From Fretibacter rubidus (GTDB lineage: Bacteria > Pseudomonadota > Alphaproteobacteria > Caulobacterales > Maricaulaceae): a stretch of 64,000 nucleotides of DNA. The stretch covers positions 2,666,001 to 2,730,000 of the forward strand of contig NZ_CP163423.1 in the NCBI RefSeq assembly GCF_041429785.1, written 5' to 3'. Of this stretch, positions 50,396 to 59,797 are shown one piece after another. The notes under the pieces are model-generated. The model ran no database searches. It was not told where the DNA came from and saw nothing but the letters and a program-made list of their open reading frames with translations. Every line of letters begins with the position of its first letter. The stretch's first letter is position 1. The position numbers and the translations under genes are program-made.

Positions 50396-51637
50396 TTATT
50401 GGTTAGGCGGAACGTAGGTATCGCTCGCCGGGTCAACATTTGGATCAAAGGCTTGAACGCTTGGCGTCTCAATATCCTCGATAACTACGGTGCCGCTTGA
50501 TAGTAACCCGCGACGCCGCAGCACTTCACGTTTTTGCGACAGCTCACGGATGAGACGCTGTACTTCATTAGGCAGTTGCATGGAATCAAGCGGTGTGCCG
50601 CTATCCAAGTCACGGACGTCACCCGTCGCAATACGCGGACGGTCACCCCCCATAAGATCAGCAATAACGTCGTCATAACGGTCAATTTTGAACGGCTTGC
50701 CAGAGGCCAGTTCAACGCGGACTTCTTCTGCTGCATGTTTCATCAAATGCGCGTCTAAATCACGCTCCCAATTTGGGAAATAGAACGGCTGTGCCTCCGC
50801 GTATAAACGCGAGACTTCGCGCGCTCCGCTGGTTTCGTTAAAGCCGCGCAAGGAATTAACAAACTCGCTGGCTTGCAACGACAGTACAGCGTTTACATTG
50901 CTGGCTTTATAAGCGTAATCCTGCAGACCCGGTGAGCCGATATCGCCGTAAAAGAACCCATAGATAGTTTCTGGATTTGTCCAATTGGGAAAGACGATAC
51001 GCTCCCGAATATCGCGTAGCGATAGGGGCGTGCCTTTGATATTCAATAGCTTTGCATCATGTAGCGGCACACCATTAACAGTCATTCTAGACGGGCGGCG
51101 CACAGGATATTGCAGCGCAATCTGTTCTATCAATTTCACATTGTGAAGGTTCAACCAGAAGGCCAATTGCTCATCCCGGGACATATTGACCAAATTGATT
51201 TGGTTACCAATTCGTTCAAGGTCGGCGCGGTAATCAATGATGGCTTGACGATATTCATCACCAAGGAATGAGAAGCTGACGCGGCTCCCTTCTAGGCGGT
51301 AGGCTGAGCGGTGCCCCCGAATAAAGCGCGTGCCTGTCGCCCCTTGGGGCTTGCCAAGATAACGGCGTGTCGACGCCCCAAAACGCAGCACGGAATTATC
51401 GAGGGCTTCGTCCAACACTGAATAATCCAAACGCGTGCGAGAGGTGAAGGCCTGTGGGGCAAATTGAGCTAACGGCGTGGGTTTAGCCTTTGGCGTGTAG
51501 CCATTAATCATAACCCCGGCACTCATTTGTGGATTAACGGTCTGCGCATAGCTTGGCGTTGTAAGGCTCGGCACAAATAGGCTCAGTGCCGCCCCGAGAA
51601 CCAACACCGATGAAGTCTTAAAAAATCTAGTCCGCAT
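50396..51637 (-). CDS. DUF547-domain exported protein
   Basis: A 413-residue protein starting at MRTRFFKTSSVLVLGAALSLFVP (ATG 51637 behind GGAG) with a signal peptide ending near SYAQ. The DUF547 core is YRADLERIGNQINLVNMSRDEQLAFWLNLHNVKLIEQIALQYPV, followed by LSLRDIRERIVFPNW, ETIYGFFYGDIGSPGLQDYA and FYFPNWERDLDAHL. The family has a transglutaminase-like cysteine-peptidase relationship by fold but no established function. The C-terminus is Asp/Pro-rich and probably flexible. Confidence 0.82.
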   Translation of the reverse strand: MRTRFFKTSSVLVLGAALSLFVPSLTTPSYAQTVNPQMSAGVMINGYTPKAKPTPLAQFAPQAFTSRTRLDYSVLDEALDNSVLRFGASTRRYLGKPQGATGTRFIRGHRSAYRLEGSRVSFSFLGDEYRQAIIDYRADLERIGNQINLVNMSRDEQLAFWLNLHNVKLIEQIALQYPVRRPSRMTVNGVPLHDAKLLNIKGTPLSLRDIRERIVFPNWTNPETIYGFFYGDIGSPGLQDYAYKASNVNAVLSLQASEFVNSLRGFNETSGAREVSRLYAEAQPFYFPNWERDLDAHLMKHAAEEVRVELASGKPFKIDRYDDVIADLMGGDRPRIATGDVRDLDSGTPLDSMQLPNEVQRLIRELSQKREVLRRRGLLSSGTVVIEDIETPSVQAFDPNVDPASDTYVPPNQ

Positions 51638-51729
51638 AGCGTTTCTCCAAAAGGTCGTCACGTGGCACTTGTTAAAGCATTAAGCGTGGCAATATCATAA
51701 TAATTATTGTTTATCAATAAAAATTTATC

Positions 51730-53259
51730 TTATAAAGATGATACGCGCCAGCCTGCGGTCTTGGACTTAAGCGCGGCATTTAATTTCGTCACCCGGTGAT
51801 TGACCCGCGCGGTCTGCAGCATTTTCGCATCACCTCTGACTGATAATGCCGCTTTATTATCCTCTACTGTCAGGGTGAAAGCGGGGAGTAAATCGGCGGA
51901 ACGTCCGCTAGCCACGACGGCCAACCGTATCGCTAAACCGTATATCGTCGCTGCGCGGCGCGCCGCTGGACTGAGCAACGCCTTGATAGCGGCTTCATTG
52001 GGTGTGCGCGATTGATTGGTAAAGGACCGGAATAATATTAGCGCAAGATAAGCGCGAAGCTCATGGCTAAGCCCTGCAATCGGCGCGTATAAAATTTCTT
52101 CAAAGACTAGCTCCGCACGGTAGGTCGGATGACGGCCCTTTCCAATACCGACGAGCAAGCACGCCGCATATCGGACGCGCTCTTCCATGTCAGCTTCGAA
52201 ATGACGCGGAAAAGACGCGGATGCGGCGCGAAGAAAGTCACAAAGCGGTGCCGCAAATCCTTCGGCCGATAAATTGCCTTTGGCCAAATCCTGACAACCG
52301 TCATGCAAGGCATCGCGTGCACGCTGCGCAGGCGTTATGGCGCTGTAAATCAAGCCCTCGCGCAGCCCTGTGGCAGATATGATAATCTTTGACGGCTGCA
52401 TAATATCTATCATCACATCCAGCAGTAGCGCCCCATAAGGCAGGGTTTCAGACCGCTTGCTCGAAATATCGGGCCAGCGCATCACATCCTCTCGCCCAGG
52501 ACCAAAAGCCCAACGGGAGAGCGAGCGCGCCTCCTTGGTCGACAGGCGGTAACTTTGTAATGTGCGCAACGGATAATCTGTGCGGTCTTGGTGTATCGCA
52601 GCCAGATTGCGCCACGCCCCACCAATCAGATAAAGCGTCTCGCCTTTCGGATTAAGCGCGTTAAAATCACTATTGGATAAAGCCGTCGTGATGGCTGCGC
52701 GAAGGGTTTTTGGATTAAATTCTGTCTCGCGCAAATCATGGCCCAGCATCTGAAACGGCCCAATGGGCAGGCTTAGCCCTGCCCCGGGCTGTCCGCCCCC
52801 AACACGAATAAGCTCCAGACTGGCCCCGCCCAAATCCGCAGCAATGCCGTCCGCCTTTGGCATGGCCGCCAGCAGACCAAGCGCGGAAATACGCGCTTCT
52901 TCTGGCCCTGATATGGGTTCAATCGTAAGTCCCGTATCCGCCTTTATTTGAGCCAGAAAGGCGCTTGCGTCTTTGGCTTCACGCAAGGCCGCCGTTGCGC
53001 CAATCATCAAGCGATCAACATTTTGCGCATCGGCAATGCGTTTAAACCGCATCAACGCTTGGCGGGCTTGGCCTTTGCCGTGGGGGTTTAATCGCCCCGT
53101 TTCACGCAAAGACCGCCCTAACCCTGCAAGCACTTTTTCATTATAAATTGGCGTGAAAGCGGCACCAAAAATATCGTAAATCACTAAGCGAATGGAATTA
53201 GACCCAATATCCAAAACACCAATACGGCCAGATTTAGCGTGGGTGTCGCGGGCCACCAT
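51730..53259 (-). CDS. ppx: Exopolyphosphatase (Ppx/GppA family)
   Basis: A 509-residue member of the ASKHA fold that releases phosphate from polyphosphate ends, or hydrolyses pppGpp. The N-terminal phosphate loop IGVLDIGSNSIRLVIYD, the EEARISALG turn and the second loop ADLGGASLELIRV are present, and the C-terminal half is the helical HD-like domain found in alphaproteobacterial Ppx proteins. Its ATG directly abuts the ppk stop, so synthesis and degradation of polyphosphate are encoded as one unit. Confidence 0.92.
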   Translation of the reverse strand: MVARDTHAKSGRIGVLDIGSNSIRLVIYDIFGAAFTPIYNEKVLAGLGRSLRETGRLNPHGKGQARQALMRFKRIADAQNVDRLMIGATAALREAKDASAFLAQIKADTGLTIEPISGPEEARISALGLLAAMPKADGIAADLGGASLELIRVGGGQPGAGLSLPIGPFQMLGHDLRETEFNPKTLRAAITTALSNSDFNALNPKGETLYLIGGAWRNLAAIHQDRTDYPLRTLQSYRLSTKEARSLSRWAFGPGREDVMRWPDISSKRSETLPYGALLLDVMIDIMQPSKIIISATGLREGLIYSAITPAQRARDALHDGCQDLAKGNLSAEGFAAPLCDFLRAASASFPRHFEADMEERVRYAACLLVGIGKGRHPTYRAELVFEEILYAPIAGLSHELRAYLALILFRSFTNQSRTPNEAAIKALLSPAARRAATIYGLAIRLAVVASGRSADLLPAFTLTVEDNKAALSVRGDAKMLQTARVNHRVTKLNAALKSKTAGWRVSSL

Positions 53260-55440
53260 TTAAGCGTTGTCCGTTTTTGCATCAGCGTTAGACGCGTCTT
53301 TTTTTGCGCTTTTTTTAATTGGTGCGGGTTTTGTTTGGCTTAGGTCTTGCGGCGCGGAATATTCAAGCGCGCGACCGCGCCCTGACAGGGACGGATTTTT
53401 CATAAAATAGTGATGCGCACTAAAAGCATCTTCAGCCTCAACTTTGCGGCGTAAATATTGACCCGAAGCCTGTAAATCCCAGCTATTGGTCGTGTCATTT
53501 AAATTCGCCGTCATGATCTGGTTCATGATTTGACGCCGCACAGTCGGGTCATCCACGGGAATAAGCGTTTCAACGCGGCGGTTTAAGTTTCGCGGCATCC
53601 AGTCGGCAGAGCTAAAATAAATCAGCGCGTCGGCATTGGGTAACAAGCCGCCATGGCCAAAACACATGATACGCGAATGTTCTAAAAACCGTCCCACAAT
53701 CGATTTAACGCGAATGTTTTCTGACATACCTTCGACCCCGGGACGCAGACAACAAATACCGCGCACGACCAAATCAATCTGCACACCCGCATTAGACGCC
53801 TCATAAAGCTTGTCGATCATATCAGTATCCACAAGGGCGTTAAGCTTTATCCAAATCGCGGCGGGCACACCCGCTTTGGCATTGGCAATCTCTGTGTCTA
53901 TGCGGCTAACCAAGGTTTCACGCAAAGAGAGCGGAGCGATGGATAGTTTTTCAAGGTCGCGCGGCCGAGAGTAGCTGGTGACATAATTAAATAATTTTCC
54001 GACATCAGACCCCATAACGGGATCTGCCGTAAACAAGGCCAAATCTGTATAAATCTTGGCATTGGCAACATGGTAATTACCCGTACCCAAATGCGTATAG
54101 GCGCGAAGGCCCGCCGCTTCTTTACGCAGCACTAAAGAGACTTTGGCATGGGTTTTATAATCGATAAATCCGTAAACCACATGGGCGCCTGCGCGTTCCA
54201 AATCCCGCGCCCACCGCAGGTTGGTTTCCTCGTCAAAGCGGGCTTTAAGCTCGACCAGCGCGGTGACCGCTATGCCGCGTTCTGCAGCCGCAATCAACGC
54301 TTTGACAATGGGGCTATTGTCTGATGTCCGGTAAAGAGTTTGCTTTATCGCGACAACATCCGGGTCAAAGGCGGCTTGTTCCAAGAACTGCACGACCACG
54401 TCAAATTCCTCATAGGGGTGGTGGACGAGGATATCTTTGGCCGCAATAGCGTTAAAACAATTGCCGTCATGTTCGCGGATACGTTCAGGAAACCGTGCGG
54501 TGAAGGGCGGAAATAAAAGCGACGGATCGCGAGAGCTTATGATTTGCGAGAGGTCCGTCATGCCAATGATGGTTTCACTTTCCATGACCGCTTCGTCCCA
54601 GCATTCAAAGCTCTCAATCAGAAAGTCTTTTAGCTCCGGCGAAAGATCATGAGCCACTTCGAGGCGAATAACCCGGCCACGGCGGCGCTTCTTGAGCAAA
54701 AACTCAAAATGGCGGACAAGGTCTTCGGCTTCTTCGTCAATGGCGATATCACTATCGCGGGTAACGCGAAACTCTCCGCAATCCAGCAGATCGAAATCAG
54801 GAAATAAAGCGGGCGCGTAATGGGCCAGCACGTCCTCAATCATGACATAATCCGCGCCCTTGCGGCTGTCTGATAGACAGACAAAGCGCGGCACATGAGA
54901 GGGTATCGGGATCAACGCCGATAGCGGTTCATCATTACCCCGCCGTTTTAAGGACAAGGCCATACCAAAGCCAAGATTGGGAATAAACGGAAAAGGATGG
55001 GCAGGATCAACGGCAATCGGCGAGAGCAGCGGCAAAATTGACGTCGCATAGATATCATCCAGCACAGCCCGCTTTTCTTCACTAAGTTCCGCGACGGTGC
55101 TGACCGTGACATTTTGTTTATGCAACAGCTTTTTAAGCGATCTCCAGCAGCGGTCTTGTTCAGACTTAATCTTACGCGCGCGCTTGGCAATTTTTTGCAA
55201 TTGCCGCACAGGCGTATAACCGCTGACGCCAGGTGTCTCCATCCCAGCCAATACTTGCGTGCGCAGACCTGCCACACGCACCATGTAAAATTCATCCAAA
55301 TTAGACGCAGATATAGATAAAAACCGGACGCGTTCCATTAACGGCACAGAGGCATTGCGGGCTTCTTGCAAAACGCGGCTGTTAAAAAACAACCATGATA
55401 ATTCACGGTCAAAATAACGGCTATTAGCGGTGAGTTTCAT
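53260..55440 (-). CDS. ppk1: Polyphosphate kinase 1
   Basis: A 726-residue enzyme that reversibly makes polyphosphate from ATP. The family N-domain (RYFDRELSWLFFNSRVLQEA), the head domain, and the two phospholipase-D-like C-terminal domains are all present. The autophosphorylated histidine is in GFIDYKTHAKVSLVLRKE; a second conserved site is THLGTGNYH. The C-terminal block YFSSADWMPRNLNRRVETLIPV is diagnostic. The last ~30 residues are Lys/Ala/Asp-rich (KPAPIKKSAKKDASNADAKTDNA), probably disordered. Confidence 0.96.
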   Translation of the reverse strand: MKLTANSRYFDRELSWLFFNSRVLQEARNASVPLMERVRFLSISASNLDEFYMVRVAGLRTQVLAGMETPGVSGYTPVRQLQKIAKRARKIKSEQDRCWRSLKKLLHKQNVTVSTVAELSEEKRAVLDDIYATSILPLLSPIAVDPAHPFPFIPNLGFGMALSLKRRGNDEPLSALIPIPSHVPRFVCLSDSRKGADYVMIEDVLAHYAPALFPDFDLLDCGEFRVTRDSDIAIDEEAEDLVRHFEFLLKKRRRGRVIRLEVAHDLSPELKDFLIESFECWDEAVMESETIIGMTDLSQIISSRDPSLLFPPFTARFPERIREHDGNCFNAIAAKDILVHHPYEEFDVVVQFLEQAAFDPDVVAIKQTLYRTSDNSPIVKALIAAAERGIAVTALVELKARFDEETNLRWARDLERAGAHVVYGFIDYKTHAKVSLVLRKEAAGLRAYTHLGTGNYHVANAKIYTDLALFTADPVMGSDVGKLFNYVTSYSRPRDLEKLSIAPLSLRETLVSRIDTEIANAKAGVPAAIWIKLNALVDTDMIDKLYEASNAGVQIDLVVRGICCLRPGVEGMSENIRVKSIVGRFLEHSRIMCFGHGGLLPNADALIYFSSADWMPRNLNRRVETLIPVDDPTVRRQIMNQIMTANLNDTTNSWDLQASGQYLRRKVEAEDAFSAHHYFMKNPSLSGRGRALEYSAPQDLSQTKPAPIKKSAKKDASNADAKTDNA

Positions 55441-55502
55441 GCCCGTGATATGACAGAGTATATGGCGCGCGGCAAGGCTGTGCTTGCGCCAAAGGCGGCA
55501 GT

Positions 55503-55976
55503 TTAAGCGGCGCTCGCTTGAGTATTAATCGACACAAAGACGCTGGATAAATCGGGCGCAGCACGTAAGCGCGCCCGCATATCTTCGCGGCGAAGGCGGC
55601 GCGAGAACTGCGCCAAAGCCCGCAAATGCGCCCCGCCTGCATCCTTTGGCGCCACGAGCAACACCACAAGGTCAACGGGAATATCATCAATTGATTCGTA
55701 ATCAATCGGTGTTTCCAACCGCGCAAAGACAGCGTGGACTGTATCGATATTATCAAGGCGCGCATGGGGCAGCGCCACGCCAGACCCAACGCCGGTGGAG
55801 CCAAGGCGTTCACGGTCCATTATGGCGTGGACGACATCGCGCGCGGACATATCTTTATCCGCCACCGCGGGGAGTTTCACCAAACGCTCTGCCATAAATT
55901 GAAACAGCTGCTTTTTAGATGTTGGCGCGATGTCAAGCATCACGCCGTCCTGTGTCAGATAATTGTCAAGACTCAT
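55503..55976 (-). CDS. ptsN: PTS EIIA-Ntr protein
   Basis: The 157-residue nitrogen-type phosphotransferase protein, which has regulatory roles (for example on potassium transport and stress responses). The phosphorylated histidine is in the motif GVGSGVALPHARLDNI; the fold is otherwise shown by LDIAPTSKKQLFQFMAERLVKL and PVDLVVLLVAPKDAGGAHLRALAQFSRRL. The ATG at 55976 is preceded by TTGGAT; a TTG four codons earlier is less likely. It follows hpf in the usual hpf-ptsN order, but rpoN, the usual upstream neighbour, is absent here. Confidence 0.94.
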   Translation of the reverse strand: MSLDNYLTQDGVMLDIAPTSKKQLFQFMAERLVKLPAVADKDMSARDVVHAIMDRERLGSTGVGSGVALPHARLDNIDTVHAVFARLETPIDYESIDDIPVDLVVLLVAPKDAGGAHLRALAQFSRRLRREDMRARLRAAPDLSSVFVSINTQASAA

Positions 55977-56132
55977 CGTATCATCCAAAGTCAGTCAGCG
56001 AAGCGGCCTCAAAGGCACGTAGGTCTGAGCCTTATGATTAGCCCATTTTTCACGCGTGGTAACGATATTATCCTCTCGGGTCAATCACCCCGCTGTGGAC
56101 AAATGGTCTTAAACAGCGACCGCGCCGCAAAC

Positions 56133-56720
56133 TTAATCTTTGGGATCAATCCAGCCGATATTGCCATCGGGGCGTTTGAATACGACATTAATACGGCCAT
56201 GCTTGGCATTATTAAAAATCACGACGCCATTATCAGCAAGACCGAGTTCGAGTGCCGCCATGCCCGGCGTCATCGTGCGTACAGGACGGGATTGCTCGGA
56301 AATAATCATGGGTTCACTCGGGCCGCCAATTTCGCCGTCATCACTGTCCAGGTCATCATCTGTAATCGGATTTTCCAACACAAACATAGACATCGCACTC
56401 GCTTTGGCTTCGGCTTTGCTTTGGGCTTGGTGGTCTTTTAAGCGGCGCTTATAACGGCGAAGACGCTTTTCCATATGCTCTAGCGCCTCGTCCGTGGCCG
56501 CATAAGCTTCTTGCGCATTTCCGGTGGATTCCATCGTCGCACCCGACGGTAAATGCACCGAGCACACCGTTCGAAATCCTGTGCCTTCGCGGCTGACCGA
56601 GACATGGGCCTCGCCCTCTCGGTGGATATACTTGTCCATCATTTCGTCAAATCGTTCGTTGATACGGGCATTAAGGGCGGGTGACACGTCGAGATTTTTA
56701 GAGACGATTTGGATTTGCAT
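56133..56720 (-). CDS. hpf: Ribosome hibernation promoting factor, long form
   Basis: A 195-residue protein that promotes 100S ribosome dimers in stationary phase. The N-terminal S30AE domain (MQIQIVSKNLDVSPALNARINERFDEMMDKY ... AHVSVSREG ... AYAATDEALEHMEKRLRRYKRRLKDH) is joined by an acidic linker to the C-terminal domain (RPVRTMTPGMAALELGLADNGVVIFNNAKHGRINVVFKRPDGNIGWIDP) used for dimerisation in long HPF. The ATG at 56720 follows AAAGGA at six bases; 34 upstream codons are non-coding. ptsN lies downstream, after a 156-base gap with no recognised element. Confidence 0.94.
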   Translation of the reverse strand: MQIQIVSKNLDVSPALNARINERFDEMMDKYIHREGEAHVSVSREGTGFRTVCSVHLPSGATMESTGNAQEAYAATDEALEHMEKRLRRYKRRLKDHQAQSKAEAKASAMSMFVLENPITDDDLDSDDGEIGGPSEPMIISEQSRPVRTMTPGMAALELGLADNGVVIFNNAKHGRINVVFKRPDGNIGWIDPKD

Positions 56721-56861
56721 AAAATATCCTTTTTTTGAGTTATATCCAACCATAGCACAAATTTTAGACTTGGGCAGACCGAAACTTATATTTTTGACTT
56801 GCAGCAAATTAAAGCCGTCCATCTAAAATGCTTATATGCCCTCTAACCCACTGATTTGACG

Positions 56862-56876
56862 TTAAAAAATTGTTAA
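56862..56876. promoter_or_regulatory. Perfect CtrA-type box upstream of the ParB-like gene
   Basis: TTAA-AAAATTG-TTAA, followed by CC, fully matches the CtrA pattern. It lies 119 bases before the ParB-like start and 142 bases before hpf on the other strand. Binding is inferred from the motif only. Confidence 0.5.
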
Positions 56877-56994
56877 CCATGATGAAGACCTTTTAACGCC
56901 TCTGTCAGTATGCGGTCATAATGGGGGCGTTATAGATTGGGTTATAAGCAGTCCTATGCCTCCCCCAACACGGCCTAGGAGAAAGGTGATAATT

Positions 56995-57684
56995 ATGACC
57001 CACTCTATAGTAACGACGCAGACCATCATGCGCGCGCCGCTCTCACAATTTCGTAGCACAACGCCCCATGTGTTATTTGGACAAAAGCTGACCGAGGTGA
57101 AAGCGATGGCACGTTCGATCCAACGTCACGGTTTGTTATCGCCGCTGCTGGTATCGCGTCATAATGGGCGGCTTATTGTCATTGATGGTCGACTACGTCT
57201 CGCTGCACTGCGTCGCTTGCGCTTTCAAAAAGCTTTGCCGCGGGATTTAGAGACGATTCCCTATGTTTTAAACGCAGCCGCTGCCGCGCCTGTTATCAGC
57301 CTTTTATCCGCTCGCGATCTTTACTCTCACGTCACGACGTTAAAATCTAAAGGCCTTAGTATCGCCGCGATTGCGCAAACACTGTTCTTGCCTGGACAAA
57401 CGATCAGCGATGTTTTGTCAGTATCGCGGCTGAGCCCTGTTTTAAAGCAAGCTTTTTTCAACGAACGCCTCAGCCTTGACCAAGTCAAAGCCTTTGCCGC
57501 CCTACCCCATCACGACGCGCAGGACCGCTTGCTGCAAATCTTAGGGCCATTTGCAACAGTCGATAGGATTATGAGCGCCATTGCCGACGGCATAGCCCAA
57601 GGCTGTGCCGTGATAGACCTCGGCGGTGATAATGTCGTGATTATGCCGTCCCGAACCCAAGACGCCCTTAAAATCGCGGCTTAA
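56995..57684 (+). CDS. Orphan ParB-like N-terminal-domain protein
   Basis: A 229-residue protein with an N-terminal ParB/Srx-like domain (FGQKLTEVKAMARSIQRHGLLSPLLVSRHNGRLIVIDGRLRLAALRRL) and a helix-turn-helix part (HVTTLKSKGLSIAAIAQTLFLPGQTISDVLSVSRLSPVLKQAFFNERLSLDQVKAFAALP), as in the RepB/ParB family. The GERRxRA motif used by ParB for CTP binding is replaced by DGRLRLAA, and no C-terminal dimerisation domain is apparent. No parA is nearby. The ATG at 56995 follows GAAAGGTG. Its end overlaps the convergent purine nucleoside phosphorylase gene by four bases. It may be a transcriptional regulator or nucleoid protein; the role is unknown. Confidence 0.78.
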   Translation: MTHSIVTTQTIMRAPLSQFRSTTPHVLFGQKLTEVKAMARSIQRHGLLSPLLVSRHNGRLIVIDGRLRLAALRRLRFQKALPRDLETIPYVLNAAAAAPVISLLSARDLYSHVTTLKSKGLSIAAIAQTLFLPGQTISDVLSVSRLSPVLKQAFFNERLSLDQVKAFAALPHHDAQDRLLQILGPFATVDRIMSAIADGIAQGCAVIDLGGDNVVIMPSRTQDALKIAA

Positions 57685-58514
57685 ACAAGACCCGCAATGA
57701 TGCTGTGTAAAAGCGCACTCATGCGGGGCTGACCGTCTTGCACTGTCTTCCAAATTTCCGCTTCTGATATATCGCTTTGATTATCAGGGTCGGTGATGAC
57801 GGGATTAACAACCAAGCTAAGTCCCAAAACGCGCATGCCGTAATAACGCGCCATGACCACTTCATAAAGGCTGGACATACCGACAATATCCGCACCGAGC
57901 GCCCTTAGCATCCGCCCTTCTGCAGGGGTTTCAAATTGCGGGCCACCCACACAGCCGTAAACGGCGCGCGGCAAAGGTGAACCGTGGGCGGTATCGGCAA
58001 GGGTCAGCAAATCAGCATCATAGACGCGGCTCATCGGGACAAAGGTCGAGCGAGTCTGCGTTTGTTCCCGCCCGACAAGGGGGCTATGCCCGACCATAGC
58101 TGACAGAAATATATGGTCGTTAATGCCGACAATATCACCTGTCTTGAGCGCAGGATTAAGACTGCCCGTAATATTGGTCACTATCAGGGTTTTGACGCCG
58201 AGCGCGTGCATGACGTCAATCGGAAACCCAATATCAGCGGGACTATGGCCTTCATATAAATGAAAGCGGCCTTGCAGAGCACAGACACGCGCGCCCTGCC
58301 ACGACCCAATATGCATTATGCCTTTATGTGTGGGGGCGGTGGCGCGCGGAAAACTGTCAATGGCGCTATAGTCTATGGCCGTCCCCTCGACAGACTCTGC
58401 TACATCCCCCAGACCAGAGCCGAGGACAAGCCCAACATCAGCCGTATCAGAGGTAACCTTTCGGATAGACGCAAGCGCTGTGTCGATGCGCGCGGCATAG
58501 GTGGTGTCCGTCAT
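57681..58514 (-). CDS. punA: Purine-nucleoside phosphorylase
   Basis: A 277-residue trimeric-type PNP that cleaves inosine and guanosine with phosphate. Motifs are LVLGSGLGDVAES, HKGIMHIGSW, LQGRFHLYEGHSPADIGFPI, VTNITGSLNPALKTGDIVGINDHI, and GGPQFETPAEGRMLRALGADIVGMSSLYEVVMARYYGM, which includes the substrate Glu. Length and motif set fit the punA/XapA class rather than the hexameric DeoD. It is the last gene in the comF-grxC-nitrilase-DUF1178 series. Confidence 0.94.
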   Translation of the reverse strand: MTDTTYAARIDTALASIRKVTSDTADVGLVLGSGLGDVAESVEGTAIDYSAIDSFPRATAPTHKGIMHIGSWQGARVCALQGRFHLYEGHSPADIGFPIDVMHALGVKTLIVTNITGSLNPALKTGDIVGINDHIFLSAMVGHSPLVGREQTQTRSTFVPMSRVYDADLLTLADTAHGSPLPRAVYGCVGGPQFETPAEGRMLRALGADIVGMSSLYEVVMARYYGMRVLGLSLVVNPVITDPDNQSDISEAEIWKTVQDGQPRMSALLHSIIAGLV

Positions 58515-58521
58515 AACCGCG

Positions 58522-58974
58522 TCAATTCAGTTTTTCTTTGGGTTTTGGCGTCAGTACATCTGGCAGCGGCGCAATACCGACGCCTTCCTCGACCAAAGTC
58601 TTGGCTTGGTCGGGGGTCGCTTCACCGTATATGGGGCGTTCGTCTTTTTCGCCGTAATGCATGGATAGCGCCTCATCCGTGAAGCGGTCACCCACATAGT
58701 CGCAAGTTTCTTCAATCTCTTTGCGGATCGTTTGCGCCGCCTCATTCATCATGGCGGTTGCTTTTCTTTTCGCCAGCGCCTGTTGCTCGACCACCGCTTC
58801 TTTTCTGCGCGCCGTAGAGATATTGGGGGCCATAATCGCTTTTTCAACTTTGGTCGTTTGGCAATAGGGGCAGATAACATCGCCGCGCGCGGCTTGCTCA
58901 TCATAGTCTTTAATAGACCCAAACCACGCCTCAAAACTGTGGTCATGGTCACAGATAAGCGCGTAGCGGATCAT
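58522..58974 (-). CDS. DUF1178 protein
   Basis: A 150-residue DUF1178 member: MIRYALICDHDHSFEAWFGSIKDYDEQAARGDVICPYCQTTKVEKAIMAPNIS holds the conserved CxxxH-type start, the SFEAWF motif and a CPYC pair, suggesting metal binding. The rest is a charged helix (EAVVEQQALAKRKATAMMNEAAQTIRKEIEETCDYVGDRF). The function is unknown. It overlaps the upstream nitrilase gene by four bases (ATGA), and this association is common in alphaproteobacteria. Confidence 0.92.
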   Translation of the reverse strand: MIRYALICDHDHSFEAWFGSIKDYDEQAARGDVICPYCQTTKVEKAIMAPNISTARRKEAVVEQQALAKRKATAMMNEAAQTIRKEIEETCDYVGDRFTDEALSMHYGEKDERPIYGEATPDQAKTLVEEGVGIAPLPDVLTPKPKEKLN

Positions 58975-59792
58975 AGATTATTCACGCCGAAATCTGGCTC
59001 ATGCTGCCAAGCAGGCACTTTGCGGCGAGCGTCCGATACATCGTCCAGATCAATATCCGCGCAGATATAGCCTGGCGCGTCGTTATCGATTACCGCGCGC
59101 ACATCCCCCCACGGCCCGATAATCATACTGTGGCCCCACGTCGACCGTCCGTCTTCATGGTTGCCGCCTTGGGCGGGGGCGATGATAAAGCTGCCTGTTT
59201 CAATCGCGCGCGCGCGTAGCATGGTTTCCCAATGGGCCTGACCCGTCGGCACAGTAAAAGCCGCCGGCACGGTGATGACCTGCGCGCCTGCTTGACCATA
59301 AGCGCGGTAAAGCGCCGCAAAGCGCACGTCATAGCAAATTGATAATCCAAGCTTTGCGTCGTTCACCATGGCCGTAACGGCCTGCGTTCCGCCGTTATAG
59401 ACATTGCTTTCTTTGTAGGTTTCTGCCCGTGAAAGCGTCACATCAAAGAGGTGGATTTTATCATAACGCGCGAGAATATCGCCAGAAGGGCCAATGAGAA
59501 ATGACCGGTTCATCGCTTTGTCATTTTCCCCAAGGACGGCCAGTGACCCAATGAGGATGTGAATATTAAGCTCATCCGCTAAGGCTCTAAACCGCTTTAA
59601 CCCGACATCCTTATCCTCGGTCGTGATGGTCGCGAACAAACGCTTTGGTGAGCGCTGCAACAGATGCGTCATCTCTGGGGTCGCGACACATGTCGCCCCA
59701 TCAGCGACTGCCGCGCGAATAAGGCGCTCGGCCTGTGCCACGTTATCGGTAACACTGACGCCAGAACACATTTGTATAGCCGCGACGCGCAA
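58971..59792 (-). CDS. Carbon-nitrogen hydrolase (Nit1/Nit2-like amidase)
   Basis: A 273-residue nitrilase-superfamily amidase. The catalytic triad is recognisable as Glu in ATPEMTHLL, Lys in ARYDKIHLFDV and Cys in LGLSICYDVRF. The overall length and the PAAFTVPTGQAHWETMLRARAIE block are those of the Nit1/Nit2 branch, which deaminates deaminated glutathione or omega-amides. The gene sits between grxC and DUF1178 with a short overlap, an arrangement frequent in alphaproteobacteria. Confidence 0.92.
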   Translation of the reverse strand: MRVAAIQMCSGVSVTDNVAQAERLIRAAVADGATCVATPEMTHLLQRSPKRLFATITTEDKDVGLKRFRALADELNIHILIGSLAVLGENDKAMNRSFLIGPSGDILARYDKIHLFDVTLSRAETYKESNVYNGGTQAVTAMVNDAKLGLSICYDVRFAALYRAYGQAGAQVITVPAAFTVPTGQAHWETMLRARAIETGSFIIAPAQGGNHEDGRSTWGHSMIIGPWGDVRAVIDNDAPGYICADIDLDDVSDARRKVPAWQHEPDFGVNNL

Positions 59793-59797
59793 AGCAG

